From positions 1 to 64,000 of the forward strand of contig JAECUM010001891.1 of NCBI GenBank assembly GCA_016617855.1: 64,000 nucleotides of DNA, written 5' to 3'. Origin of the DNA: Megalonaias nervosa (lineage: Eukaryota > Mollusca > Bivalvia > Unionida > Unionidae). Below, piece by piece: positions 41,527 through 52,599 of the stretch (the stretch's first letter is position 1; every line of letters starts with the position of its first letter). Position numbers and translations under genes: made by a program. Under the pieces are notes generated by a model, which searched no databases, was not told the origin of the DNA, and worked only from the letters and a program-made list of their open reading frames with translations.

Positions 41527-41666
41527 TAAGGAAAAAGACGAAGTATACTGCGAATAAAGCAAGTCGACTGCAAGATGTGAGACAGTATGAATATAACCTG
41601 CCAACTGGGCAAGATAATCTTGAAAATTTTGCTGTCAGTTTTAGTGTTAGTGCAGTTGGAACAGAG
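41527..41666 (+). CDS. Possible exon of unknown gene (candidate)
   Basis: This 140-nt open segment lies between a CAG acceptor (41524-41526) and a GAG|GTAAAT donor (41667). It encodes 46 whole codons, starting RKKTKYTANK, with VRQYEYNLPTGQDNL in the middle and ending SVSAVGTE. It is compositionally coding-like: mixed codons including CpG codons (ACG, GCG, CGA) rare in the surrounding intron, no low complexity, and charged then beta-like residues. Entry phase is 1 (one base needed from upstream) and exit phase is 0. An alternative acceptor (TTAG at 41505-41508) would add a few residues. I do not recognise the family. The entry phase equals the exit phase of the Smad exon at 32863-32994, so splicing to it would keep the frame, but this has a one-in-three chance. 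It might instead belong to a nested gene or be chance. Confidence 0.3.
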
Positions 41667-41914
41667 GTAAATGGCACTGATTGTTATAACAGTAAAATAA
41701 TGATTCTCCCCCTATAATGTTTAATGTGTCACATTGTATGACTATGATCACCTTAGACAGGACTAATGATGCTAATATCATTGCATCTAGCAGCAACAGG
41801 TGAGAGTTGGGCTGTTCTTGTTCATAAAAAAAAAATTGGGTACACTATGAACCTGCCCTGGATGAACCATTTGTACATGATTTGAGACAAAACCTGTCTC
41901 ATATTCCATCATTG

Positions 41915-41956
<42 letters not shown>

Positions 41957-42266
41957 TTTGGATTTTTAATGTGGTATTGACAATTTTTCAGTCATATCAC
42001 TACAATGTCTGCAGTGTGGCAGTTTTTAATGATGCCTTGCACTGAGGCATCATGCCCCAGACATGTGGCACCACGTCCCACCCAGTCACATTATCTTGAC
42101 ACCAGGCCGATCAGTCCTAACACTAACCTCTTAATGCTGAGTGCCAAGCAAGGCAGCTTCTAGTACCATTTTTTATAAGTCTTTGGTATGACTCGGCTAG
42201 GTTTTGAACCTGCGACCTCTTGAATCTGAGGCGGACACTCTAACCAATTAGGCCACCGCAGTCCAT
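41915..42266 (-). repeat. SINE family A, full-length copy (minus strand)
   Basis: Read on the minus strand: GGTGGCCTAATTGGTTAGAG (A-box region), GTCGCAGGTTCAAAACC (B-box), then the family body. The tail on the plus strand is a (GT)n/(GA)n microsatellite at 41915-41956, the complement of the (CA)n tail. Confidence 0.92.
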
Positions 42267-42358
42267 CAGTGATGTATACTTTCAGATCCATTATAATTTA
42301 TTCCAGTTTTAATACTGTTGGTCATTGACCAGGAGAAGTTATGGGACAATGTCTGTCT

Positions 42359-43095
42359 TAAAAATCTTGTTATCTAGTTACGGCTGCTTCCCTGTAGTGG
42401 ATGGTCATATCAAAATGATGTTTTACTAAAAGACTTATTATGATGTCTAGTTGGTCCTAACTGATAGTGGTACCATCTGGCATCTAGTATGGTTGACACC
42501 AGCAGCCATCTTGAAAATCTTGTTGCTATTCTACTCAGTGGATAGTCATATCAACATGGAGTTTTAACTAAAGACCCCTTATGATGTCTAGTTTGACCTA
42601 AGTGCAAATTGTGTGCATTTGATGTTCATTATGGTTACATGCACATTGGCCATCTTGAAAATACTGTTATTGCTACTCTTTCAAAATGTAAAATAATAAT
42701 GCCATGGGGTTTTCACAAGAAGACTTCTGATGATATATAGTTGCTTCTGAATGAAAATGCTTGCACATCCTTTATGGCCACCACAACAGCCATCTTGAAA
42801 ATGTTGTTGTCACAATTCCTTCAGAACGGATGGTAGTATCAGCATAGGTTTTCTACCTAAACAGCTCGTTATGATTTTGGTCCTTAATGAAAATGGTGCT
42901 GATCAGACATCCCAAATTGCTGCCACAGTAACCATCTTGAAAATTTTATAACCTGAATGAATGGTCACATCAGTATGAGATACTCACTGAAAGACTTCTG
43001 TTGTACAGAAGGTTTTAATTCAGAGTGGTGCTGACCAATGTTCCAAAATGGCCACCACAATGTCCATTTTGAAAATCTTGTTGATACACATGCTG
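42359..43095 (+). repeat. Tandem array, about 140-bp units (CCATCTTGAAAAT family)
   Basis: The phrase GCCATCTTGAAAAT or a close variant recurs at about 42505, 42649, 42789, 42931 and 43064, i.e. every 133-144 bp. Each is followed by TTGTT..TACTC, GGATGGT..ATATCA, GGTTTT.ACTAAA, GACTTCTTATGATGTCTAGT and AATGGTGCTGA. Units are strongly diverged. Further blocks of the same unit lie at 51085-51300 and 52600-53290. Confidence 0.85.
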
Positions 43096-43202
43096 CTTCT
43101 AGATGCCTGGTAGAGATATATGTAGAGATAGAAGGAAGAAAGTAGGAGGAAGAAAGTTATGTAAGATTTTGTAGTGTCTCTGCACTATCTTTCTGCAAGT
43201 AG

Positions 43203-43432
43203 TTTTGGCTTGGTTTTGGTGCTTTATGGCACAGCAACGCAAATAGGTTATTGAGTACCAAGGCAGTTGGAGTCTTACCCAAGTACATACCACAGCAGAT
43301 GAACAGTTGGTGTCTTGCCCAAGTGTACACCACTGTAGATGAACCATGCTGATCCAGTGGTAGGATTCAAACCAGCAACCTTTTGGTTGTGAGTTTTGCA
43401 TGGTAAGCCCTGAGCCACAGCAGCTTCCTTCA
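43203..43432 (-). repeat. SINE family C (tRNA-derived, minus strand)
   Basis: Read on the minus strand it begins GCTGTGGCTCAGGGCTTACC (A-box-like), then AAGGTTGCTGGTTTGAATCC (B-box-like) and CTTGGGCAAGACACC, which repeats as CTTGGGTAAGACTCC. The C/TTGGGCAAGACACT-type motif is common behind tRNA heads of animal SINEs. The 115-codon minus-strand frame across it is incidental. Confidence 0.7.
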
Positions 43433-43829
43433 TCAATTATACTCATAGACCAAACTTTCTTGTGTACATGTTTGATTTACTTTCTAACATCCTGATACAC
43501 TTTCATATTTAGATAGTTATTATCACTTTTTATGTGAACACATCATATCTTAAGTCAAATTTTAATAATCCTAAACTGATCCCTAACTTTATAATCAGAC
43601 ATCAGTGTTTGACATGTCACATCAGAATATTTTGAATGACTGTAATTATCAGATATTTTTTTCAGAATTGTAAAGCACCAGTGATTGAATCAGAGTTAAT
43701 AGAGATAGCACTATTAAATTTATTAAATCTTAGATGCAACCTTGCAAGAAAGACACATCAGTTGGCTCATCTTGTTACTATTCACGAGTCCATAGTTCTG
43801 ATCCATTGATTACCATCACCATCGTGGAC

Positions 43830-46180
43830 AAGTTCAATAACGAGAGACATACATGCATATTTATGAGGTTTTCTTGCATCAGATTGTCTGGGTTTATTAT
43901 CATTCTGGAAACTGTATTTCTAATCCAGTTAAGATCAAACTTGGAATATGGTCCTGTACATGTATATAATCAAGCTCTTCGATGATTTTGATGATGAGTG
44001 AGATCTATGCATAATTATGAGGTAATCTTACATCAGATTGCCCGATCGTGTTACAACTCTTGTGGTCAGGATTCAGATTGGATTTGGTATGTGAATTTGT
44101 GCCATTAAAATCTATGGTGAATTCATTAATAAGCTACATCCACATACATTATTTTGATGATTTTGCATCTGGTTGAAGACATTTCAGATCAAAATTATGA
44201 TTGGGGCCCTGAGTTGCTGAGTGGTCAAAAGCGCTTGCCTTTACAGATCACTGCCATCTCACCTCTGTCTGGCCGCCATGTATAGCCTATCTTGTGCTGA
44301 AAAATGGCGTTAAAACCCACAACAACAACAAATTATGATCAGATTGGGTATGAAAGTGCATATCAAAAGACTTATATCATCATGATCTCCAGAGGGTTCA
44401 GTTATACATGCAAGTCATACCCATAATATCCATGCATATTAATGAAGTATCTTGCATCTGATTGGCTGAGTTTGTAAAGATTATGGAGGCCATTTTTCTG
44501 AGAAGATTTTGGAATGTGTGCTTAAACTTGCTGAGATCTCAGTCGGATTCAACTGAGAGCGATATAAGTAGATATTGATGATCATTCCTGCTGCATTTCC
44601 AAACGACTTTGGTTGGAGTTTTGAGACTCAGAAAGTGTGTTGTATGTGTGTTTGTGTGTGTCACACCCACCCACCCCCATAAAAAATAAACCTTGATGTC
44701 ATCCAATTGAGAATAAGCTGGATTTTTTTTTCAGATAAGCGTTTAGAAAATGACTGGAAATTTAAAATAACTTGTATGTTTTCTTTAAAACATTTAATGC
44801 ACTAAAATGAAAAATAGTTGGTAGACTTAACATTGTTAGATATCGTAACCACACACATACACATACACTGTATATGCAGCAGTAGTCACAACCACACAGA
44901 CAGTAAATGAAAAAAGTACACTAAATTTATGTCTTTACAATCCATTGGATGTTTGGAATTTAGTCATAATTAGATGCAGTCTTTGCTGCTGTCAGTGGTT
45001 CAGTGGAGGGTTTGATGGTTATGCATTTGTGTTCATCTTTGCACTCGTTAGAAACTGGATGGCCCTGTTGTTCAAATTTCCCCCAGGATTGTCCAAAATG
45101 AATCCTGGTCAGATCTGAGTCATTCTTGCCAACCATAATAATGGCATTGTCAGAACTGTATCCAATGCTACTTCAGTTATACACTTTGCTCACCATTACA
45201 TTTGATCATAAAAGAAAAAGTATATTTACTTTTTCTGAGTCAATAGCATATATTTGGTATCATGGGTGAAAATTCTTGTTATTTTCAGTCGTGGGTTTGC
45301 CACTTCTGAAAATGAAGTGTTTTTCACTCTTGCTATGAAATAGATCAGTTATTCACTCAGTACAAGTAAATATCGTGTATGGTATAAAAATTGAAGATGA
45401 ATTTGATATCGAGCAAGATCTATGCATATTAATGAGGTGATCTTGTGTCTAGTTGTGTTGTCAAGATTTTAAAGCACTTTGATACAGAGGAAGATACATG
45501 TGTTTATAATTGGGTGACCTTGTATTTAATTGACAGATCTCATTAGCAAACTGTATGTCACATTTCTGACTGATTTCAGGTAAATCTTGAATATAAGCTT
45601 ATATCAACAAGATCTTGAATCATTTTAATAATGAGCAAGATCCACATATATTAATGAGGTGATCTTGCTTCTGATTGGCTGAGTTACTAGTGTATTACTT
45701 CTGGATGTTATGTTTTTGGTCTAATTTTGATGAATCTTGGAATATAATCTTATACCAACAAGATCTCATTTGAGTTTAATTAATATTAACAAGTTTTATC
45801 ATGCATGTGGTTGGCTCTGGCAAGAGACTATATCTGATATGATTTTGATCAAACTTGGCAGATAGTCTTATCAATAATTTGTCCCAGGATTTTTAGTATG
45901 AGCAAGATTTGTGCATAATAATGATGTGATCTTGCGGAGTGTCTTCTCACTCAGGAGATAATAGTTTTTACCTGATTTTGAGGAAACTTCGTAAATACGT
46001 TAATCTGAAGTGAGAGTTGTATAGATTGATTAGGGGATCTTGCATCTGACTGGCTGGTTGTTACCTCTCTAGAGACTATAATATCATCAGATTTTGATAA
46101 AACTTGTAAATAGGTTGGATGAGTTTAATTACAAGCAAGAGCTTCAGAGTTAATTATCTCCTTATCATTGAAGCATTTGT
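43830..46180 (+). repeat. Diverged array with CATATTAATGAGGTGATCTTG motif
   Basis: Motif copies with consensus AAGATCTATGCATATTAATG then AGGTGATCTTGCATCTGATTGGCTGAG are at about 43845, 44003, 44425, 45417, 45490, 45632, 45902 and 46010. They are separated by TTTGAT.AAACTTG / ATCTTATACCAACAAGATCTC-type text. One more copy lies at 53660. It looks like an ancient tandem or dispersed repeat, interrupted by a SINE at 44202. Confidence 0.7.
44192..44339 (+). repeat. SINE family B, internally deleted young copy with 10-bp TSD
   Basis: The 128-bp insert (44202-44329) is flanked by perfect AAATTATGAT duplications (44192-44201 and 44330-44339) and ends in (AAC)n. The head GGCCCTGAGTTGCTGAGTGG..AAAGCGCTTGCC and the 3' end GCCGCCATGTATAGCCTATC..TTGTGCTGAAAAATGGCGTT are close to the complete copy. 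The middle, including the B-box, is missing, the join being at CTCTGTCTGGCCGCC. Confidence 0.92.
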
Positions 46181-46543
46181 GTCAGTATTAAAATGGGTAA
46201 ATTCATACAATATGATGGGTGGGAGATAACTTACATAGAGTAGTGTTCTTGCAATCCTTTATAAGCATGCCTGCTGAAATGGTCAAATTATGTCAGCCAT
46301 GTGAACAATATCAGGCCCACTTGGGTCTCTTGGATTTTTTTTGTGTGCAAAAACCTTATTACAGTTTCAGTAAAACATTTAAGCAAAACCACTTGAGGCA
46401 GACTAATGAAATTTGGTAGACATATTCATATTTATATTTAGAGGACCTTATAGATTGTCATGCCATTGCAGCACTTTTTGAATTTTCTTTACATGTTTGT
46501 GAACTTTATTAGCTTATGCTTTTGGTCAGAAGTGGGCCATACA

Positions 46544-46821
46544 TGTTTTAGAAATGTTGTTACTGTTGTTGTTGTTGTTGTTATAGGGTTTAACGCCATT
46601 TTTCAGCACAAGATAGGCTATACATGGCGGCCAGTATTAATGGTGGAGGGAGAACCCGGAAAGAACCACCGACCCACAAGAAGCTACTGGCAAGCTTTCT
46701 CACATAACCACATTGGCCGAGCCCGAGACTCGAACCCACACAGGCAGAGGTGAGATGGCAGTGATCCGTAACGGTGAGCGCTTTAGACCACTCGCCCACT
46801 CAGAGCCCTGTTTTAGAAGTG
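46544..46821 (-). repeat. SINE family B, full-length copy with TSD (minus strand)
   Basis: Flanked by TGTTTTAGAAATG (46544-46556) and TGTTTTAGAAGTG (46809-46821), a 13-bp target duplication with one mismatch. On the minus strand: GGCTCTGAGTGGGCGAGTGG..CTAAAGCGC (A-box), GTGTGGGTTCGAGTCTCGGG (B-box), GGTTATGTGAGAAAGCTTGC, GGCCGCCATGTATAGCCTAT, AAAAATGGCGTTAAACCC and an (AAC)n tail. The reference copy for the family in this window. Confidence 0.95.
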
Positions 46822-47514
46822 CAAACCTACACTAATTTTATGGCAGTAAACCAGTGTCGCTATTATTCATTTTGAATTCTGAAATAAGGTCTTTTTTTTA
46901 AAACCAGATTGGATATTATTTTTAATCAGTGAAATAGATTTATCACAACAGCAGTTTTAGTTTGTAGATCAAACCAAGTGTATACCTTTGGAGGACATAT
47001 TTGGAAGATAAAACAAGAACTATAGGCTGCTGAATATCTTATTACCATTTGAATGGAATTATATGAACTGTTAGCTTTGAAATGATAAGATGGTAATACT
47101 AAATATAAATCGCTGCCTCTGATATCAGAGAAACGTATATCATTATTTCACAGACAGATAACTATTTTACGACTGTGGGAGGCAACCTGTCTTTGGTGGC
47201 ATATTAAACGCTCTATATTAAAAGTACTAAAGATTGCTGATTGGCTGAAAATAATTACTGGGGGAAAAAATGAATCAAATTTTTTTTTCTTCTGAAGAAG
47301 CTGATGTATGGATAAATTTATACAGTAGCAGGCTTTAATATGAAACCATTTTCATTCTATCACTGTCACCAAACAGGGACTATAGATGGAAGGGGTGGGG
47401 AAATATTGGGTCATATTTTGATATTGACTATCTACAAGGGAAATTTTCTGACAAATTAGCCATGCAGCATATCATTTTAATTTTTTAAGTTTCATCTTTG
47501 GCAGATCATGTTTA

Positions 47515-47516
<2 letters not shown>

Positions 47517-47562
<46 letters not shown>
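47517..47562 (+). repeat. (GT)23 microsatellite
   Basis: Pure GT repeat of 46 bp. Confidence 0.98.
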
Positions 47563-47566
<4 letters not shown>

Positions 47567-47600
47567 ACTAACATTACAGTCAATGGGAATTGCCCTGCAT

Positions 47601-47768
47601 TTGGCCTGGTGTCAGGATAATGTGACTGGGTGGGACATCATGCAGCATGATGCCTCAGTGCTAGACATCACTATAAACTACCACACTGCAGACATTGTAG
47701 TGATATGACAGAATTTTTTTTAAAGCTATGTTAAATATCCAGATCTCAGACACACACACACATACACT
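47601..47768 (+). repeat. SINE family A, 5'-truncated copy
   Basis: Begins at TTGGCCTGGTGTCAGGATAA and continues GTGACTGGGTGGGACATCAT, GCAGCATGATGCCTCAGTGC, ACACTGCAGACATTGTAGTG, ending in ACACACACACACATACAC. Confidence 0.9.
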
Positions 47769-48130
47769 CCTTTCCTCTATAATTTAAGAGCAGTCTGATA
47801 TTAAAGGATTGAACATCCATGAGATCCTATGACCTGAACTATATTTATAGGCAATATAATTTTCTTGTTTAATTTTGTTGTTTTGTTTTTGTTTTTATTA
47901 AAATGTATTTTAACCTTTATCTATATTAAATTCACTTGGTTCGATTTTGTTCTTGTTCTGTTTTATGTGTATGAGTAAAACTGTCAGATTTAAAAGATTG
48001 GTTTTGCTCCTTTTGCATAATTCATTTATTTCACTTTAAAAGTTATCGTAAAATTGTTTGTTAATATTAACATAGTTTTAATGCTATATCCTAACAAGTA
48101 TGTGACCATTTTAATGACTTTACCTTGGGA

Positions 48131-48462
48131 TATTTATTTATTTATTTATTTATTTCACTGGACTGCTCCAGTTGTTTATAGTGTCCGCCTCGGATGCGGA
48201 ATGTCGCGGTTTCGAACCCCGGCTGAGTCATTCCAAAGACTAATAAAAGTGGTACTAGCAGCTGCCTCGCTTGGCACTCAGCATTAAGAGGTTAGTGTTA
48301 GGACTGGTCAGCCTGGTGTCAGGATAATGATGCTAGATGTCTGCGGCATGATGCCCCAGTGCTAGACATCACTATAAACTGCAACACTGCAGACATCGTA
48401 GCAGTAGGACTGAAAAATTGTTAAAGCTACTTTAAAAATTTCCAGATCACACATCACACATT
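48131..48462 (+). repeat. SINE family A, near full-length copy behind (TTTA)n
   Basis: After (TTTA)n at 48131-48155 follow ACTGGACTGCTCC, GTGTCCGCCTCGGATGCGGA, GCGGTTTCGAACCCCGGCTG (B-box), AGTGGTACTAGCAGCTGCCT, GAGGTTAGTGTTAGGACTGG, GCGGCATGATGCCCCAGTGC and CACTGCAGACATCGTAGCAG, ending in ATCACACATCACACATT. About 25 bp of the family consensus are missing between AGGATAATG and ATGCTAGATGTC. Confidence 0.9.
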
Positions 48463-48934
48463 TAGGAAAGTTCCAGTTGTCACAAGGGAGTGTTTTGTGT
48501 TAAGGACTAGTGAAAATTCAGCAGACTAGTACATTTCTCAATCCACTACTCCATACTACACATACATTTGTGTTAAATACTAGGTTGGCATGTGCATATT
48601 TAGCTGTTTATCACTTATGTCTGGAAAGTACAGTAGAATCATTAGATGTCACTTGTCATGTAGAACAAACCAGTTGTCATTAGTTTGTACAATAATGTCT
48701 TGTTTATTAGTTTTGCTTTATTGAATCTTATCTGAAGGTGTACTTTTGAATTGGATTTTACTGATATATTGGACTTAAGAAGTTTTATGAAAGTTTGACC
48801 AAATGCAAGGGTATACAGACAGTCTCTATAAAAAATTGACTGGTATGGATCTCATGATTGCATGATTGCAGGTTTTAAACTGATCTCTAAATCAGCAAGT
48901 GGAAATTTGAACCAAATGAGCTAAATTCATCTTG

Positions 48935-48936
<2 letters not shown>

Positions 48937-49009
<73 letters not shown>
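48937..49009. repeat. (AT)n microsatellite
   Basis: Pure AT repeat of about 72 bp, explaining the Tyr-Ile repeat frame on the minus strand. Confidence 0.98.
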
Positions 49010-49013
<4 letters not shown>

Positions 49014-49059
49014 CCACATACATTAACAAATAACATGCATTTAAAGTGTTGGTATAAAG

Positions 49060-49096
49060 CAATTTGATATACCAATACTATTGGTATATCAAATTG
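49060..49096. repeat. Near-perfect 37-bp palindrome
   Basis: CAATTTGATATACCAATA, a single C, then its exact reverse complement TATTGGTATATCAAATTG. Confidence 0.97.
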
Positions 49097-49639
49097 TGAT
49101 CTGCCCATGGCGCAATAATACGCATATACAAACGTTCTCGCGAGTGTCTGCAGTTGATTTTAGATCAGTGATCAATTTCCACATATTAGTCAATAGTGAT
49201 GTATGAAAAATAATGATGAAAAGTATTAATAATCCTCGTTTTCTAAATTAATTTAATATGGTACACATTTTCATCACAATCCTTTCTGCTTTCTGTTCTC
49301 CCCTCCCCTCTCAAGCATAACGGACAAACTGCGCAGAAATGTGGAATGAGAGAGTAAAGGAATTTGGGCTGGATTAAAGCCTTGAAATAGAAATTACACC
49401 AAGTAACCTACAAAAATATGGTTCGTCGCAACGATACGTGTACACTTTCCTTGGGATTTATCAACAGTGTTTATCAATGATACAATGTTGCAAACCAGTA
49501 AATTCCTCGGTTACGTGGTACACATAATGTGATATATTTAATGTAATGGTTTTTTTTATTATTATTATTATTTCTTAAACATACCATAATGTTCTAAAAA
49601 ATCGATTATTATTATTATTTAAATATGAAAATGTCCAAA

Positions 49640-49643
<4 letters not shown>

Positions 49644-49675
<32 letters not shown>
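49644..49675 (+). repeat. (CT)n microsatellite
   Basis: CT repeat of about 31 bp. Confidence 0.97.
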
Positions 49676-49676
<1 letters not shown>

Positions 49677-49794
49677 ACCATGGTAGCAGGATACGGGCTA
49701 AAATCTATGAAATGGCGAACGTAGAGGATTTTCCAACAATATCTCTGGACTTATGAATGATGGTAAAAGTTAAGTCAAACCGACCAAAGCATGA

Positions 49795-49865
49795 GAGACA
49801 GACAGACAGACAGAGACAAGAGTTTTAAAGTCAAACCGACGAGAGAGAGAGAGAGAGAGAGAGAG
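49795..49865 (+). repeat. (GACA)n and (GA)n microsatellites
   Basis: GACA repeated five times, then after AGTCAAACCGAC a (GA)12 run. GTCAAACCGAC also occurs just before the first run, so the pair may be one duplicated unit. Confidence 0.9.
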
Positions 49866-50332
49866 TTTGTGGGTCGGTTGTACTGTTGCTAAAGCAGAAT
49901 AATGACTTAGATCAACTGTAAATATATTAAAATATTTTAATTACCTCTTGTTGGTTCGTCAGTTGGCTTAGTTTCTATTCCACATTAATCTCCATGCGCC
50001 GGTATTTGAATGGTGTAGCTATCCAAGTGTTGCTACTGCCCTACTTTTATCTTTAAAACCATCTTTCATGTTTACATCATAAGTGTGTATTATATTGATT
50101 TAATCAATGTGGATAAAAATAGAAACCAAGAAAAGAAAACAATCAACTTATCAATATGCAGAGGTGATTGTAAATAGCCACTACGGCAGAGAACTACATT
50201 TTGTAGCGGACACACTAGGGGATGTGAGGAGTTCATTCACTAGGTCAATACACGGCTGCCTGTAGTAAATCTGAACTCCGTTCAAAGGGCAAATATATGT
50301 ATTTGTATGTGATATAAATAAAATATATGTAC

Positions 50333-50463
50333 AGTATGTACGCTGTATCAATGATATACCACTCGTATAAATTTTTCATTAAAAGGAAACTCAGCAAGCT
50401 TCGTTTCCTTTTAATGAAAAATTTATACATCTCGTGGTATATCATTGATACAGCGTACATACT
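50333..50463. repeat. Long foldback: about 58-bp arms, 12-nt loop
   Basis: The left arm (50333-50390) runs from AGTATGTACGCTGTATCAAT to TTTTTCATTAAAAGGAAAC. The right arm (50403-50463) is its reverse complement, from GTTTCCTTTTAATGAAAAAT to ATTGATACAGCGTACATACT. The only difference seen is a three-to-four-nucleotide expansion (CATCTCG versus CTCG-type) in the right arm. The loop is TCAGCAAGCTTC. The near identity indicates recent origin or selection. No coding potential, although it inflates a minus-strand frame. Confidence 0.97.
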
Positions 50464-51084
50464 ATATATATATATATAGAGTTTAATTGGAACATTAGCA
50501 TACCCCTGGCAATTATTAGTAAAGTCTGTCTTGAGAAACCACCCCTTCTGCCAACAAAAAGTGATCTGTTATAACAGGTCACTGGAAGATGGCTGGTTTT
50601 GAAGGTCAGAATTTATCTTGGTTTGAGGAGGGTTCTTTATTCATAGTTCTTGTTTAAATATTACATGATTAATATAAAAATGATATAGCACTGAAAATAC
50701 ATTGATAATAAACTTGTTAAAAAATTTCTTGTTTGTAGTCTACTGACATTATGCTAATGAATTGCACAGTGATTTTAAGGAAATACCTACCTGTCCTGTG
50801 CATAAATTATAAGTTATTATGATAACACTTACTTGATAAAATTTATTTATAGCTAAAAACCAAAACCTAAATTGACTTCAACATAATTACTAAATGGATC
50901 AACTTAATAATGTTCAACCTTTTGTTCAGTTTTTATTAGATCTATTGGTTATAGACCAGAACCTTACGAGATGGTCTGATGTCCATCTTCCATCTGTCCA
51001 TTAGCACAAATTTAGTGTTGCTACTTCTCTTTGGAGGATTGCTATAAACTTAATACACATATTGATCCCATGCTCAGGCATCCA

Positions 51085-51300
51085 GTATGACAGCCACAGT
51101 TGCCATCTTGAAAATCTTGTATTTGGTACTTCTCTTTAATGGATGGTCATATCAGTATGAGGTTTTAATAAAAGACTTCTTATAATGTCTAGTTGATCCT
51201 TTATGAAAATAAGGCAGATCTGGTTCCAATATGGTCACAAAGATATGGCCATATTGAAAATATTGTTATTGGTACTCCCCTGAATTGATGGTATTCATTA
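51085..51300 (+). repeat. Two-unit block of the CCATCTTGAAAAT family
   Basis: GCCATCTTGAAAATCTTGTA at about 51101 and GCCATATTGAAAATATTGTT at about 51247, with the same downstream phrases as the 42.4-43.1 kb array. Confidence 0.85.
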
Positions 51301-51325
51301 TTAATATGGGGTTTTCACCAGAAGA

Positions 51326-51472
51326 CTGATGTATTGTTGCTTAGTGTTCTGATTATCGATCATAATCTCAATAAGCTAATCGAATGTGAAACTCTGTAAT
51401 CTGATGCATTGTTGCTTAGTGTTGTTCTGATTATTTATCATAATCTCAATAAGCGAATCGAATGTGAAACTC
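51326..51472 (+). repeat. 75-bp tandem duplication
   Basis: CTGATGTATTGTTGCTTAGT..ATCGATCATAATCTCAATAAG..AATCGAATGTGAAACTC is repeated as CTGATGCATTGTTGCTTAGT..ATTTATCATAATCTCAATAAG..AATCGAATGTGAAACTC. Confidence 0.95.
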
Positions 51473-51579
51473 CATGACCTATTGTGTGGAAAGGGAGGCT
51501 AGTGTGAAGCTTATGGCACAAACTAGTTCCTTTCCTTTGTGTGTTTGGGTAGAAAACCAAGGATTCCAGATTACAATAT

Positions 51580-51798
51580 TTGCTACATCTAATATACATG
51601 CCATGGATCCAAGTGATCAAACCACAATATACTCATATCCTGGCGGAAAAGCTCATTCTCGTGTTTTGGACTTGCTTCGATTTTTACAAAGCAAGGGAGA
51701 GACCACCAATGAAGCAGAATTTAGATACGACAAAGGTTGTATGCAAATTCTGCAGAAAGGAGTATGCAAACGAAGCTAGGGCCAGCTATTTTCATTGA
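51580..51798 (+). pseudogene. BED-type zinc finger relic (hAT transposase/ZBED-like)
   Basis: The frame from 51580 to its stop at 51798 ends with FWTCFDFYKARERPP, TTKVVCKFCRKEYANEA and ASYFH. This fits the start of a BED finger: a conserved Trp and aromatic residue, a spacer, then K..CK.C.KE.A. The expected NTSNL..HL...H half, with the two histidines, is reduced to the ASYFH end. BED fingers are found in hAT transposases and domesticated ZBED proteins. Nothing downstream resembles the catalytic domain, so this is most likely a transposase fragment. A small domesticated gene is possible but unsupported. An overlapping 101-codon frame from 51474 has no domain. Confidence 0.5.
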
Positions 51799-52599
51799 AT
51801 AAATGATGGGATACATTTTATATTTTTACATTTTTGGCAAACATGTAGTACAGTATGTACTGTCATAATGACCAGTATCTTAATTATATTTCTTCCTTTT
51901 GGTTGCATGCAGAAGACAAAAGTTAGTAAAACTCTTTGCAAATGGCAAGCTCTTTGACTTCCGATCCACTACAGTTCTGCTGAATTATTTATTCCCTTCC
52001 TAACTTATAAATTTAAAACCATCCCATGGTACTCTGAGGATGCAAGCTTTTATAATTTGGAAAAATATAGTCATGATTACATGATTTTCACTATCAGGTT
52101 GTTGAATTAATAAATTTAAACAATTTTTGATGATTTGTTTCAGTTTAGGTGTAAAATCCTTTGATTGTAGTATTAGTAAAGGACAAACAAGAAAAGCATG
52201 TCCTTCAATACTTAAAATGATAGACACATCACTTGGGAATGAAAGAGTTGTGAGAGATTGCAACAGTTTTTCAGTTACATAAACCTGATCAGCCTTAGAA
52301 AGTTGCTTTCATTTAACAAAGTTATAGAACAAAAATAACACAATAGAAGAAAATGTAATATATTTATCAGGCTAAAGTAGACATGTCATTAAAAGATTAA
52401 TCCTGTAAATTTATTAACATTTTGAACTCTTGAGGAAAGATATAACTTTATGACAACAAAAATTAAAATAAACTTGCTCTTAGTAATCCGTTATAATCAT
52501 TTATCAGTTGGTTGAGTGAAATTTATTATTGATTATGAAATTCTGACCGATTCCTATCACTGTAATGTTGCAAGTATATGAAACTGGTGCTGATCTGAT

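Noticed and set aside
41527..41666. Next exon of the canonical Smad linker
   Set aside because: The phase fits, but the sequence lacks TPPPGY and any MH2 similarity, so it is listed only as an unknown candidate.
43099..43446. 115-codon minus-strand gene
   Set aside because: Lies across a tRNA-derived SINE; no domain.
48887..49108. Minus-strand frame with Tyr-Ile repeats
   Set aside because: Produced by the (AT)n microsatellite; the same applies to the frame at 62313-62534.
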